In this document: positions 1-7,695 of the stretch, piece after piece
How positions within the stretch are numbered: the stretch's first letter is position 1
Layout of the letters: the number at the start of each line of letters is the position of its first letter
Assembly: GCF_002583555.1 (NCBI RefSeq)
Contig: NZ_BEGX01000001.1
Span: 1 to 64,000, forward strand
Direction: 5' to 3'
Length of the DNA stretch: 64,000 nucleotides
Source of the DNA: Pseudonocardia sp. N23
Lineage (GTDB): Bacteria; Actinomycetota; Actinomycetes; Mycobacteriales; Pseudonocardiaceae
Notes under the pieces: generated by a model
What the model saw: only the letters and a program-made list of their open reading frames with translations
Databases searched by the model: none
Told to the model about the DNA's origin: nothing
Position numbers and translations under genes: made by a program

Positions 1-128
1 GGGCCGCGGGCGCCGATCGGGGCGGGTGCCCGGCCGCCGGGCCCGCCGCGGCCCCCGACGCCGCCGATCCCGGTTCGTCGTCGGACGGGGCCGACCGCGT
101 TCCCGACGGCGGCTCCGGCGCCTCGGGT

Positions 129-1553
129 GTGAGTGCTGCGCGGGCCGGTGGCCGCGCGGGGCGCCCGGGCACCGAACGACGGGTCCTGGTGCCGCGCTCC
201 GCAGCCCGGCCGCGTCCGTCCGTCGAGGTCCCGCCACGTCCGTCCGTCGAGGTCCCGCCACGGCGGGACCGACGGCACCGCCGCGCGATCGCCGTGCTCG
301 GCGCGGCGGGCGCGCTCGTCGCGGGCTACTGCATCACCGCGTCGGGACCCGACGTTGCGGCGACGCACCCGTCGGTCCTCGCCGTCCCCGAGCTCGCCGA
401 CGAGCGCGGCTGGGCCGACCAGGCCGAGGTGGTGCTGGCGTCGGTGGGCGCGCAGCTCGACGACGTCGCCGACGCCGAGGCCGAGTGGAACGCCCTGCCC
501 GAGCATGTCCGTGAGCGCCGTGCCGCCACGTACGCGACGTTGTTGCGGCGCAAGGCCTACCTGGAGACGCAGAAGACGCTGTTGCAGACCCAGCTGGGCA
601 CCTACCGGTCACTGGCCCGGGCGGGCGACGAGCTGCGCCAGGCCCAGCAGCAGCTCGCCTACATCGAGCGCGAGCTGACGATCGCCACCGACCCGGCGCG
701 GCGCACCGCTGCGCAGGCCGCGCTGGTCGTGGCGCTGGAGGAGAACCGGCGGACACTGGAACGTCGCCGCGACGCGAAGCAGGCCGAGATGCGGGGCCTG
801 ACCTCGGACGTGCGGACCGCGGCCCGCGTCCCGCTGGTCGACGATCCCGTGGCGACCCGCCGGGCGACGGCGGAGGTGCGGCGCATCGTCGCCGACCCGA
901 CAGCCCCCGCGCCCCACGACGCCTCCGACGACCGGCGGCCCGACGCCGTCCCCGGCCGCCCGGCACAGCGGGACGGGACGCCGTCGGTGGAGGTCGGGAC
1001 GGGTGCGCCGCCCGATCCCGGCAGCGGACCGGTCGACCTGGAGCGGCTCGCCGCGGGCGGCGAGCTGCCGGTCGTACCGGTCGCGCACGTCGAGTCGGTG
1101 CCGGACGCCGCGCCGGAGGAGCCCGACGCGTCGCAGGGGTCCGCGCCTGCCGAGACGTCGCGGGCGCAACCGCCGCCGGCCGACCCGCCGCCGGCCGACG
1201 CGCCCCTGCCCGAACCTCCGGCCGTCCCGCCCGCCCCCGTCCCGCCGGGAGCGGGGTCCGGAACCGCACCCGGCTACGGCGCCACCGCGCCGGGTGTGCG
1301 CTCCGGCGAGGCACCCCCGACCACGACCACCGGGTCCGCAGCAGGCGCCGCGGGCATGGTCGCGCCGTCCGTGGACTGGATGGCGCCCGGCCTCACCGAG
1401 GGGGCGGTGCGGGCCGCGGAGGAGCAGCAGGCCCGCGATGGGGCCGCCCGGAAGGCCCCGCCGCCTGCCGATCCGCCGCCCGCCGAGCCGCCCCCGGGAC
1501 CGTCCGGCGGGCCCGGGACCGGCCCTGACGACGCCGAACGGGTCGTCGGCTGA
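129..1553 (+). CDS. Proline-rich membrane-anchored coiled-coil protein, possibly 5'-truncated
   Basis: I do not recognise a named family. The GTG at 129 is the first possible start in the window and has no clear ribosome binding site. The frame stays open to base 3 with protein-like composition, so the gene may begin before the window. The 474 residues read as a basic N-terminus containing RPSVEVPP twice in tandem, one hydrophobic segment at about residues 52-67 (AVLGAAGALVAGY), a charged Glu/Gln/Arg-rich coiled-coil region at about 95-255, and a long Pro/Ala-rich tail with PPPADPPPADAP-type repeats. This suggests a single-pass protein with an extracytoplasmic coiled coil and a flexible tail. 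No catalytic motif is visible. Confidence 0.6.
   Translation: MSAARAGGRAGRPGTERRVLVPRSAARPRPSVEVPPRPSVEVPPRRDRRHRRAIAVLGAAGALVAGYCITASGPDVAATHPSVLAVPELADERGWADQAEVVLASVGAQLDDVADAEAEWNALPEHVRERRAATYATLLRRKAYLETQKTLLQTQLGTYRSLARAGDELRQAQQQLAYIERELTIATDPARRTAAQAALVVALEENRRTLERRRDAKQAEMRGLTSDVRTAARVPLVDDPVATRRATAEVRRIVADPTAPAPHDASDDRRPDAVPGRPAQRDGTPSVEVGTGAPPDPGSGPVDLERLAAGGELPVVPVAHVESVPDAAPEEPDASQGSAPAETSRAQPPPADPPPADAPLPEPPAVPPAPVPPGAGSGTAPGYGATAPGVRSGEAPPTTTTGSAAGAAGMVAPSVDWMAPGLTEGAVRAAEEQQARDGAARKAPPPADPPPAEPPPGPSGGPGTGPDDAERVVG
213..260 (+). repeat. Perfect 24-bp tandem duplication inside a coding region
   Basis: Bases 213-236 and 237-260 are identical and in frame, so the encoded octapeptide RPSVEVPP occurs twice in the cytoplasmic N-terminal part of the protein. 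The perfect identity suggests a recent slippage duplication. Confidence 0.9.
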
Positions 1554-1623
1554 GTCCGTTCACCGTCGTCGCGCCCCGCGTGGCGGCACGCAGCGGACGA
1601 CCGTCGCAGGTAGCGTGCGTGGC

Positions 1624-2469
1624 GTGACCGCAGCTCACACAGCCGCCGCTGATCCGGGGCCGCGCGCGCCCGGGGCAGGGGAGGCGTTGCCCCAGCACGT
1701 CCGGACCGCGTTCGGTGTCGCCGACGCGCCGCCCCGTCCCGTCGCCTGGGCCGGTCAGCGGGCCTGGCAGTGCGGCGAGGCCCTGATCCGGCCGGTGTCC
1801 GACAACGCCGTGGCCGCGTGGTCGGCAGGTGTGCTCGAGAATCTCACGGTCGAGGGTGTGCGCCTGGCCCGGCCGCTGCGGTCGTCGGACGGGCGTTGGG
1901 TCGTCGCCGGCTGGGCGGCGTGCCGGTTCCTGCCGGGCAGCGCCGAGCCGCGCCACGACGACGTCGTCGCCGCCGCGATGCGCCTGCACGCCGCGACGGC
2001 CGACGTTCTGCGCCCGCGGCTGCTCGACGACCGCGACGACGTGCTGTCCCGGTCGGTGTCCGCCGCCTTCGGCGAGCGCAGGCTGACGCTGGACCCCGCG
2101 ACGGGCGGTGACCTGTTCTCCGAGCTCGGCGCCTACCGGCGGCCGGTGAAGCTGGTCCCGCAGGTCGTGCACGGCGAGCTGTTCGGCGCCGTCCTGTTCG
2201 ACGCCGACGGCAGCCCTGCGGTGCTGGACCTCGTCCCGTTCTGGCGGCCGGCGGAGTGGGCGGCGGCGGTGGTCGTCGTCGATGCGCTGTCCTGGGGCAA
2301 TGCCGACGCGGGCATCCTGGAGCGCTGGTCCCACCTGGCCGAGTGGCCGCAGGCGCTGCTGCGGGCCCTGCTCTACCGGCTCGCCCTGCACGCCCAGCAC
2401 CCCGAGGGGACCGTGCGCTCGCTCGGCGGTCTGGAGCGGGCCGCGGGCCTGATCAGCGCCCGGCTCTGA
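1624..2469 (+). CDS. TIGR02569 family actinobacterial protein
   Basis: The protein has 281 residues from a GTG start at 1624, chosen because the conserved sequence begins soon after it; the frame is open upstream but reads as low-complexity shadow. It resembles the actinobacterial family TIGR02569 of unknown function. The C-terminal half holds VVHGELFGAVLF followed by AVLDLVPFWRPAEW, which recalls the catalytic HGD...D part of aminoglycoside phosphotransferase-like folds, but the kinase Asp pattern is not intact, so activity is doubtful. The gene stands alone, 70 bp after the preceding gene and about 150 bp before the nitrate operon. Confidence 0.75.
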   Translation: MTAAHTAAADPGPRAPGAGEALPQHVRTAFGVADAPPRPVAWAGQRAWQCGEALIRPVSDNAVAAWSAGVLENLTVEGVRLARPLRSSDGRWVVAGWAACRFLPGSAEPRHDDVVAAAMRLHAATADVLRPRLLDDRDDVLSRSVSAAFGERRLTLDPATGGDLFSELGAYRRPVKLVPQVVHGELFGAVLFDADGSPAVLDLVPFWRPAEWAAAVVVVDALSWGNADAGILERWSHLAEWPQALLRALLYRLALHAQHPEGTVRSLGGLERAAGLISARL

Positions 2470-2492
2470 GACCTGTCGAGCTGGACCGCCGC

Positions 2493-2528
2493 GCCCTCAC
2501 AGTGCCGATCGCGTCACGTTGAGGGCAC
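2493..2528. promoter_or_regulatory. Inverted repeat and weak GlnR-like motif before the nitrate operon
   Basis: The 152-bp gap between 2469 and 2622 should hold the nitrate operon promoter. Bases 2493-2499 (GCCCTCA) and 2520-2526 (TGAGGGC) form an inverted repeat. GTCAC at 2513, six bases, then GGCAC at 2524 partly matches the actinobacterial GlnR half-site pattern (GTnAC-N6-GnAAC). The match is imperfect, so this is only a candidate nitrogen-control site. Confidence 0.25.
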
Positions 2529-2621
2529 CGTTGCGTCGATGACACGCGGGGCCACGACGAGGTAATCCGCGCTTCCTAGCGTCTGCCACCGAACTGATCG
2601 GCGAGCGGCGGGAGGCCAGAC

Positions 2622-3992
2622 GTGACCCTCACGGATGTCACGGACGAGCAGGCGGGCGGTCGGCGACGGCCGGGCGGGCGCTGGATCGACGAGTGGGACC
2701 CGGAGGACACGGGCTTCTGGGAGCGCACGGGCCGCGCGGTCGCGAACCGCAACCTGTGGGCGTCGATCTTCGTCGAGCACGTCGGGTTCTCGGTGTGGAC
2801 GCTGTGGTCGGTGTTCGTGCTGTTCATGGGCCCGGAGTACGGCGTCGACGCCGCTGGGAAGTTCTTCCTGGGCGCGACGGCGACCCTGGTCGGGGCGGTG
2901 CTGCGGGTGCCGTACACGTTCGCGGTGGCCCGGTTCGGCGGCCGGAACTGGACGATCGTGTCCGGCCTGTTGCTGCTGGTGCCGACGGTCGCGGCCGCGT
3001 TCGTGCTGCAGCCCGGGACCCCGTACCCGGTGTTCGTGCTGATGGCAGCGCTGGCGGGCTTCGGTGGCGGCAACTTCGCGTCGTCGATGACGAACATCAA
3101 CACGTTCTTCCCGGAGGGCCGTAAGGGCACCGCGCTCGGGCTCAACGCGGGCGGCGGCAACCTGGGGGTGGCCGTCATCCAGCTGATCGCGCTCCTGGTG
3201 ATCGCGACCGCGGGCGCCGCGCAGCCGAGACTGCTGCTGGCCGTCTACATCCCGCTGGTCGTGATCTGCTCGCTGTGCGCGGCGCTGTTCATGGACAACC
3301 TGTCGACGGTCCGCAACGACACCGGCGCGTTCCGGCTGGCGGTGGCGGACCGGGACACGTCGATCATGTCGTTCCTCTACATCGGGACGTTCGGCTCATT
3401 CATCGGCTACAGCTTCGCGTTCGGTCTCGTGCTGCAGACCCAGTTCGGCCGGACCCCGCTGCAGGCCGCGGCGGTCACGTTCATCGGCCCGCTGCTCGGC
3501 TCGCTGATCCGGCCGGTCGGGGGCTGGCTGGCCGACCGCTTCGGCGGCGCCCGGGTCACGGCGGTCGACTTCGTCGCGATGGCCGCCGCGTCGGTGGTGT
3601 GCATCGTGGCGTCGGAGATGGCGTCGCTGCGGCTGTTCGTCGCCGGGTTCATCGCGCTGTTCGTGTTCTCGGGCGTGGGCAACGGCTCGACCTACAAGAT
3701 GATCCCGGCGATCTTCCGGCGGAAGGCGTTGGCGCGGATCACGGACCGCGACGCCGCCCTGCTCCACGCCCGACGTGTGTCGGGGGCGGCGATCGGGCTC
3801 ATCGCCGCCGTCGGCGCGCTGGGCGGGCTGCTCATCAACCTCGCGTTCCGGCAGTCGTTCGCCGCGACGAGGTCGGGGGTGCCGGCGTTCTGGGTGTTCT
3901 TCGCGTTCTACCTGGTCTGCACCGCGGTGACCGTGGTGGTGTACCTGCGGTCGCCGTCGCGGGTGGGCGCCGGGCAGCCGGTGACGGTGTGA
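2622..3992 (+). CDS. narK: Nitrate/nitrite transporter, NarK/NNP family of MFS
   Basis: This 456-residue inner-membrane protein has about 12 hydrophobic segments after a hydrophilic N-terminus of about 40 residues (WIDEWDPEDTGFWERTG). The nitrate/nitrite porter signature is present as GFGGGNFASSMTNINTFFP at about residues 146-164, followed by LGLNAGGGNLGVAV, the second glycine-rich signature of the family. The GTG start at 2622 has GGGAGG at about 7 bases upstream. It imports nitrate, and perhaps moves nitrite, for the reductases encoded directly downstream. It is the first gene of the operon, and its stop TGA overlaps a possible GTG start of the next gene. Confidence 0.93.
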   Translation: MTLTDVTDEQAGGRRRPGGRWIDEWDPEDTGFWERTGRAVANRNLWASIFVEHVGFSVWTLWSVFVLFMGPEYGVDAAGKFFLGATATLVGAVLRVPYTFAVARFGGRNWTIVSGLLLLVPTVAAAFVLQPGTPYPVFVLMAALAGFGGGNFASSMTNINTFFPEGRKGTALGLNAGGGNLGVAVIQLIALLVIATAGAAQPRLLLAVYIPLVVICSLCAALFMDNLSTVRNDTGAFRLAVADRDTSIMSFLYIGTFGSFIGYSFAFGLVLQTQFGRTPLQAAAVTFIGPLLGSLIRPVGGWLADRFGGARVTAVDFVAMAAASVVCIVASEMASLRLFVAGFIALFVFSGVGNGSTYKMIPAIFRRKALARITDRDAALLHARRVSGAAIGLIAAVGALGGLLINLAFRQSFAATRSGVPAFWVFFAFYLVCTAVTVVVYLRSPSRVGAGQPVTV

Positions 3993-4054
3993 GCTTGCCG
4001 GTGTCACGCGTCGGAAACCTGGTCGAACCACGACTGGTACCGGGCCGTCCGACG

Positions 4055-6157
4055 ATGGCCGACATGCCCGTCGACACCCACTGCCCGTACTGCGCGTTGC
4101 AGTGCGGCATGAGCGTCGGCACCGCGGGCGAGGTCGCGCCGCGGGAGTTCCCGACGAACCGGGGCGGGCTGTGCCAGAAGGGCTGGACGGCGGGGTCGCT
4201 GCTGTCGCACCCGGACCGGCTGACCTCGCCTCTCGTCGGCGGCCGCCCGGTGACGTGGGAGTCCGCACTGGGGCACGTCGCGTCGTCGGTGCGCGCGCTG
4301 CAGGAGGAGCACGGCCCCGACTCGGTCGCCGTCTTCGGCGGGGGCGGGCTGACCAACGAGAAGGCCTACTTGTTGGGGCGCTTCGCCCGGGTCGCGCTGC
4401 GGACGTCGCAGATCGACTACAACGGCCGGTTCTGCATGTCGTCGGCCGCCGCTGCGGGCAACCGTGCGTTCGGGCTGGACCGCGGGCTGCCGTTCCCGGT
4501 GACCGACCTCGACGACGCCGACGTCGTCGTCCTGGCGGGCGCGAACGTCGCCGAGACGATGCCGCCGCTGATGGGGCACCTCACCGGGGCGCGGCTGGTC
4601 GTCGTCGACCCGCGGCGGACGCCGACGGCGGAGCGCGCCGTCGTCTCCGGTGGGCTGCACCTGCAGCCGGTGCCCGGGACGGACCTCGTGCTGGCGCTGG
4701 GTCTCCTGCACGCGGCCGTGACCGAAGGCCTGGTCGACCACGCGTACCTGTCCTCGCGCACAACAGGTTTCGACGACGCCTGGCAGCTCGCCGCCCAGTG
4801 GTGGCCCGAGCGGGCCGAACGCGTCTGCGGCGTCGCGGCCGCGGACATGCGGACGGTCGTGTCCTGGCTGGCCGGGTCGTCGCGACGCTACGTGCTCACC
4901 GCGCGCGGCGCCGAGCAGCACGCGCACGGCGTCGACACCGTGACGGCGTGGATCAACCTCTCGCTCGCCCTCGGGCTCCCCGGCACCCCCGGCTCCGGCT
5001 TCGGGACGATCACCGGGCAGGGCAACGGTCAGGGCGGGCGCGAGCACGGCCAGAAGGCCGACCAGCTGCCCGGCTACCGCCGGATCGACGATCCTCGTGC
5101 TCGTGCGCACGTCGCCGGGGTGTGGGGTGTCGACCCTTCCTCGATCCCCGGCCCGGGGCGTTCCGCGGTCGAGCTGATCGATGCGATCGGCACGCCTGGT
5201 GGGCCGCGGGCGCTGCTGGTGTTCGGCTCGAACCTGCGGGTGTCGGCGCCGGACGCCGCGCGCGTCGCGTCGAAGCTGGACGCGCTCGACCTGCTCGTCG
5301 TCGCCGACTTCCTTCCCGGCGAGACCGCCCGGCGCGCCGACGTCGTGCTGCCCGTCACCCAGTGGGCCGAGGAGGAGGGCACGCTCACCAACCTCGAGGG
5401 CCGCGTGCTGCGCCGCCGCCGCGCGCTCGACCCGCCGGACGGCGTCCGCACCGACCTCGACGTCATCACCGGACTGGCCGCCCTACTGGGGTTCGGCGGC
5501 TTCCCCACGACGCCGCGCGCGGTGTTCGACGAGCTGCGCGCGGCGTCGGCGGGCGGTCCCGCCGACTACTCCGGGATCACCTACGACCGGCTCGACGACG
5601 GCGAGGCCCTGCACTGGCCCTGCCCGTCGACCGACCACCCCGGCACCCCGCGGCTCTTCCTCGACCGGTTCGCCCATCCCGACGGCCGCGCCCACCTGGT
5701 GCCCGTCGACCACGTGCCCGCCGCCGAGCTCCCCGACGACCCCTACCCGTTGCGCGCCACCACGGGCCGGGTGCTGGTGCACTACCAGTCGGGCGCGCAG
5801 ACGCGCCGGGTCGGCGAGCTCGCCGCCGTAGCGCCGGAGGGTTTCGTGGAGGTCCACCCCGACACGGCGGCCCGCGCAGGTGTCGCCGACGGCTCCTGGG
5901 CCCGCGTGGAGTCCCGGAGGGGGAGCGTCCTCGCCCGGGTCCGCTGCGTCGCCTCCCTGCGCCCGGACACCGTGTTCCTGCCGTTCCACTTCGGCGGCGA
6001 CCAGGCCGCGAACCTGATCACCAACCCCGCACTCGACCCGGTGAGCCGGATGCCGGAGTTCAAGGTCGCCGCGGTCCGCCTGATCCCTGCCCCTGTGACC
6101 ACCCCTGTGGGTGACCGGGAGGCCGGGGCGGTTCTCGGTGCGGCGGTGCCGGCATGA
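4055..6157 (+). CDS. nasA: Assimilatory nitrate reductase catalytic subunit (molybdopterin, [4Fe-4S])
   Basis: The enzyme reduces nitrate to nitrite in the cytoplasm with bis-MGD molybdenum. The 700-residue product begins with a [4Fe-4S] motif, C10-x2-C13-x3-C17 and C40 (HCPYCALQCGM...GGLCQKG). YNGRFCMSSA near residue 127 carries the probable Mo-ligand cysteine. The dinucleotide-binding domain follows (GQGNGQGGREHGQKADQLPGY region), then the C-terminal MopB_CT domain (RVLVHYQSGAQTRR). I chose ATG 4055 because it lies just before the iron-sulfur motif; GTG 3989, overlapping narK, or ATG 4064 are alternatives. The stop overlaps the next ATG (ATGA). Confidence 0.9.
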   Translation: MADMPVDTHCPYCALQCGMSVGTAGEVAPREFPTNRGGLCQKGWTAGSLLSHPDRLTSPLVGGRPVTWESALGHVASSVRALQEEHGPDSVAVFGGGGLTNEKAYLLGRFARVALRTSQIDYNGRFCMSSAAAAGNRAFGLDRGLPFPVTDLDDADVVVLAGANVAETMPPLMGHLTGARLVVVDPRRTPTAERAVVSGGLHLQPVPGTDLVLALGLLHAAVTEGLVDHAYLSSRTTGFDDAWQLAAQWWPERAERVCGVAAADMRTVVSWLAGSSRRYVLTARGAEQHAHGVDTVTAWINLSLALGLPGTPGSGFGTITGQGNGQGGREHGQKADQLPGYRRIDDPRARAHVAGVWGVDPSSIPGPGRSAVELIDAIGTPGGPRALLVFGSNLRVSAPDAARVASKLDALDLLVVADFLPGETARRADVVLPVTQWAEEEGTLTNLEGRVLRRRRALDPPDGVRTDLDVITGLAALLGFGGFPTTPRAVFDELRAASAGGPADYSGITYDRLDDGEALHWPCPSTDHPGTPRLFLDRFAHPDGRAHLVPVDHVPAAELPDDPYPLRATTGRVLVHYQSGAQTRRVGELAAVAPEGFVEVHPDTAARAGVADGSWARVESRRGSVLARVRCVASLRPDTVFLPFHFGGDQAANLITNPALDPVSRMPEFKVAAVRLIPAPVTTPVGDREAGAVLGAAVPA

Positions 6158-7695
6158 GGCGGATCGTGGTGGTGGGCAACGGGATGGTCGGCTCCCGCTT
6201 CGCCGACGAGATGCGCCGCCGCGGCGGGGCACGGCTGACGGTGGTCGGGACCGAGGACCATCCGGCCTACAACCGGGTGCTGCTCTCGACCGTCCTCGCC
6301 GGCGGTCTCGACACCTCGGTCATCGCGCTCCACGACCCCGGCTGGCACACGACGCACGGCATCGACCTGCGGTCGGGCACCACGGCCGTCTCCTTCGACC
6401 CGGTGGCGCACACCGTTGCGCTGTCCGACGGCTCAGCCGTGACCTACGACGATCTCGTTCTCGCCACCGGGGCGCGGGCCTGGTTGCCGCCCCTGCCCGG
6501 GGTCCCCGGGCCCGGTGTCGTCGCGTTCCGCGACCTCGACGACTGCCTCGCCATCCTCGACATGGCCCGCCCCGGCGCGACGCTGGCCGTCCTCGGCGGC
6601 GGGCTGCTCGGGCTGGAGGCCGCCCGCGGGCTCGCGGCCCGAGGTGTCGACGTCACCGTCGTCCACCCGGCCGGGCACCTCATGGAACGCCAGCTCGACC
6701 CGGGTGCGGGCGCGGTGCTCGCCGACGTCGTCGACCGGCTCGGGGTGCGGCTGCTGCTCGGCGTCGGCGCCGTCTCCTGGACGTCCGGGGAAGGCCTGAG
6801 CTGTGACGACGGGACGCACGTCGCCGCCGACGGGCTCGTCGTCGCCGCCGGGGTACGGGCCGAGACCGGGCTCGCCGCCGCCGCGGGGGCGCACACCGAC
6901 CGGGCGATCGTCGTCGACGACCGGCTCGCCACCTCGCTGCCCGACGTGTACGCGATCGGTGACTGCGCCCAGCACGACGGCGCGCCGCCCGGGCTCGTGC
7001 AGCCGGGCTGGGAGCAGGCCGCCGTCCTCGCCGACCTGCTCGCCGGGGCCGACCCTGCCGCGCGCTACCGCGGTACCCGCGCCGTCACCCGGCTCAAGGC
7101 CCGCGGCGTCGACCTCACCGCGGTCGGCGACGTGCACACCGAGGACGACTCCGTGGAGCTGCTGCGGCTCACCGACTCCCGGCGCGGGCGGTACGCGAAG
7201 CTCGCGCTGCGCGACGACCGCGTCGTCGGCGGGATCATGATCGGCTTCCCGGACGCCGCGGCGTCGATGATCCAGCTGCACGACAGCGGGTCGCCCGCAC
7301 CGTCCGACCGGCTCGCGCTGCTGCTCGGCCGCGCACTGCCGGGCGAGGCCACCCCGACAGCCGACCCCGGGCGGCTGCCCGCCACCGCCGTGGTGTGCCG
7401 GTGCAACACCGTCACCAAGGGATCGCTGGTCACCGCCTGGCGTGCGGGGGCGACGGACCTCGCCGCCCTGCGCACCGCCACCCGCGCCGCGACCGGCTGT
7501 GGCAGCTGCGCGGGGACGGTCGAGGGCATCTGCGCATGGCTCGCCGGCGCCGACGCACCGGCCCGGCCGGGGGAGGTCCCCGACGACCTGCAGGAACGGC
7601 ACTTTCCTGCAGCCCAGTTGCACGAAAGTGCCCTTCCTGCAGAACGGACGGGGCGGCTCGGCACAGAGGACGCGTACACGGAGGGAGCGGCATGA
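6154..7695 (+). CDS. FAD-dependent oxidoreductase with BFD [2Fe-2S] domain, nitrate reductase electron-transfer subunit
   Basis: The 513-residue protein has an N-terminal pyridine-nucleotide-disulfide oxidoreductase fold: VVGNGMVG for FAD, VLGGGLLGLEAARGL at about residue 147 for NAD(P)H, and VYAIGDCAQH. A bacterioferritin-associated ferredoxin-like [2Fe-2S] domain follows at about 414-470, with CRCN and GCGSC cysteines. This architecture matches Bacillus NasB, which feeds electrons to NasA, and the N-terminal half of NirB. Position between nasA and nirB supports that role. Codons 479-496 are supplied by a 55-nt palindromic repeat (7588-7642), so the C-terminal tail is unusual. Start and stop overlap both neighbours by ATGA. 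Confidence 0.82.
   Translation: MRRIVVVGNGMVGSRFADEMRRRGGARLTVVGTEDHPAYNRVLLSTVLAGGLDTSVIALHDPGWHTTHGIDLRSGTTAVSFDPVAHTVALSDGSAVTYDDLVLATGARAWLPPLPGVPGPGVVAFRDLDDCLAILDMARPGATLAVLGGGLLGLEAARGLAARGVDVTVVHPAGHLMERQLDPGAGAVLADVVDRLGVRLLLGVGAVSWTSGEGLSCDDGTHVAADGLVVAAGVRAETGLAAAAGAHTDRAIVVDDRLATSLPDVYAIGDCAQHDGAPPGLVQPGWEQAAVLADLLAGADPAARYRGTRAVTRLKARGVDLTAVGDVHTEDDSVELLRLTDSRRGRYAKLALRDDRVVGGIMIGFPDAAASMIQLHDSGSPAPSDRLALLLGRALPGEATPTADPGRLPATAVVCRCNTVTKGSLVTAWRAGATDLAALRTATRAATGCGSCAGTVEGICAWLAGADAPARPGEVPDDLQERHFPAAQLHESALPAERTGRLGTEDAYTEGAA
7588..7642. repeat. 55-nt hairpin repeat, copy A, inside a coding region
   Basis: The arms are 24 nt (7588-7611 and 7619-7642) around a 7-nt loop; 22 of 24 positions pair, with a C·C mismatch at arm position 10. 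A diverged copy lies at 12428-12482 with the same length, arm, loop and mismatch layout. Here the element is read through in frame near the 3' end of the electron-transfer gene. Confidence 0.8.
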
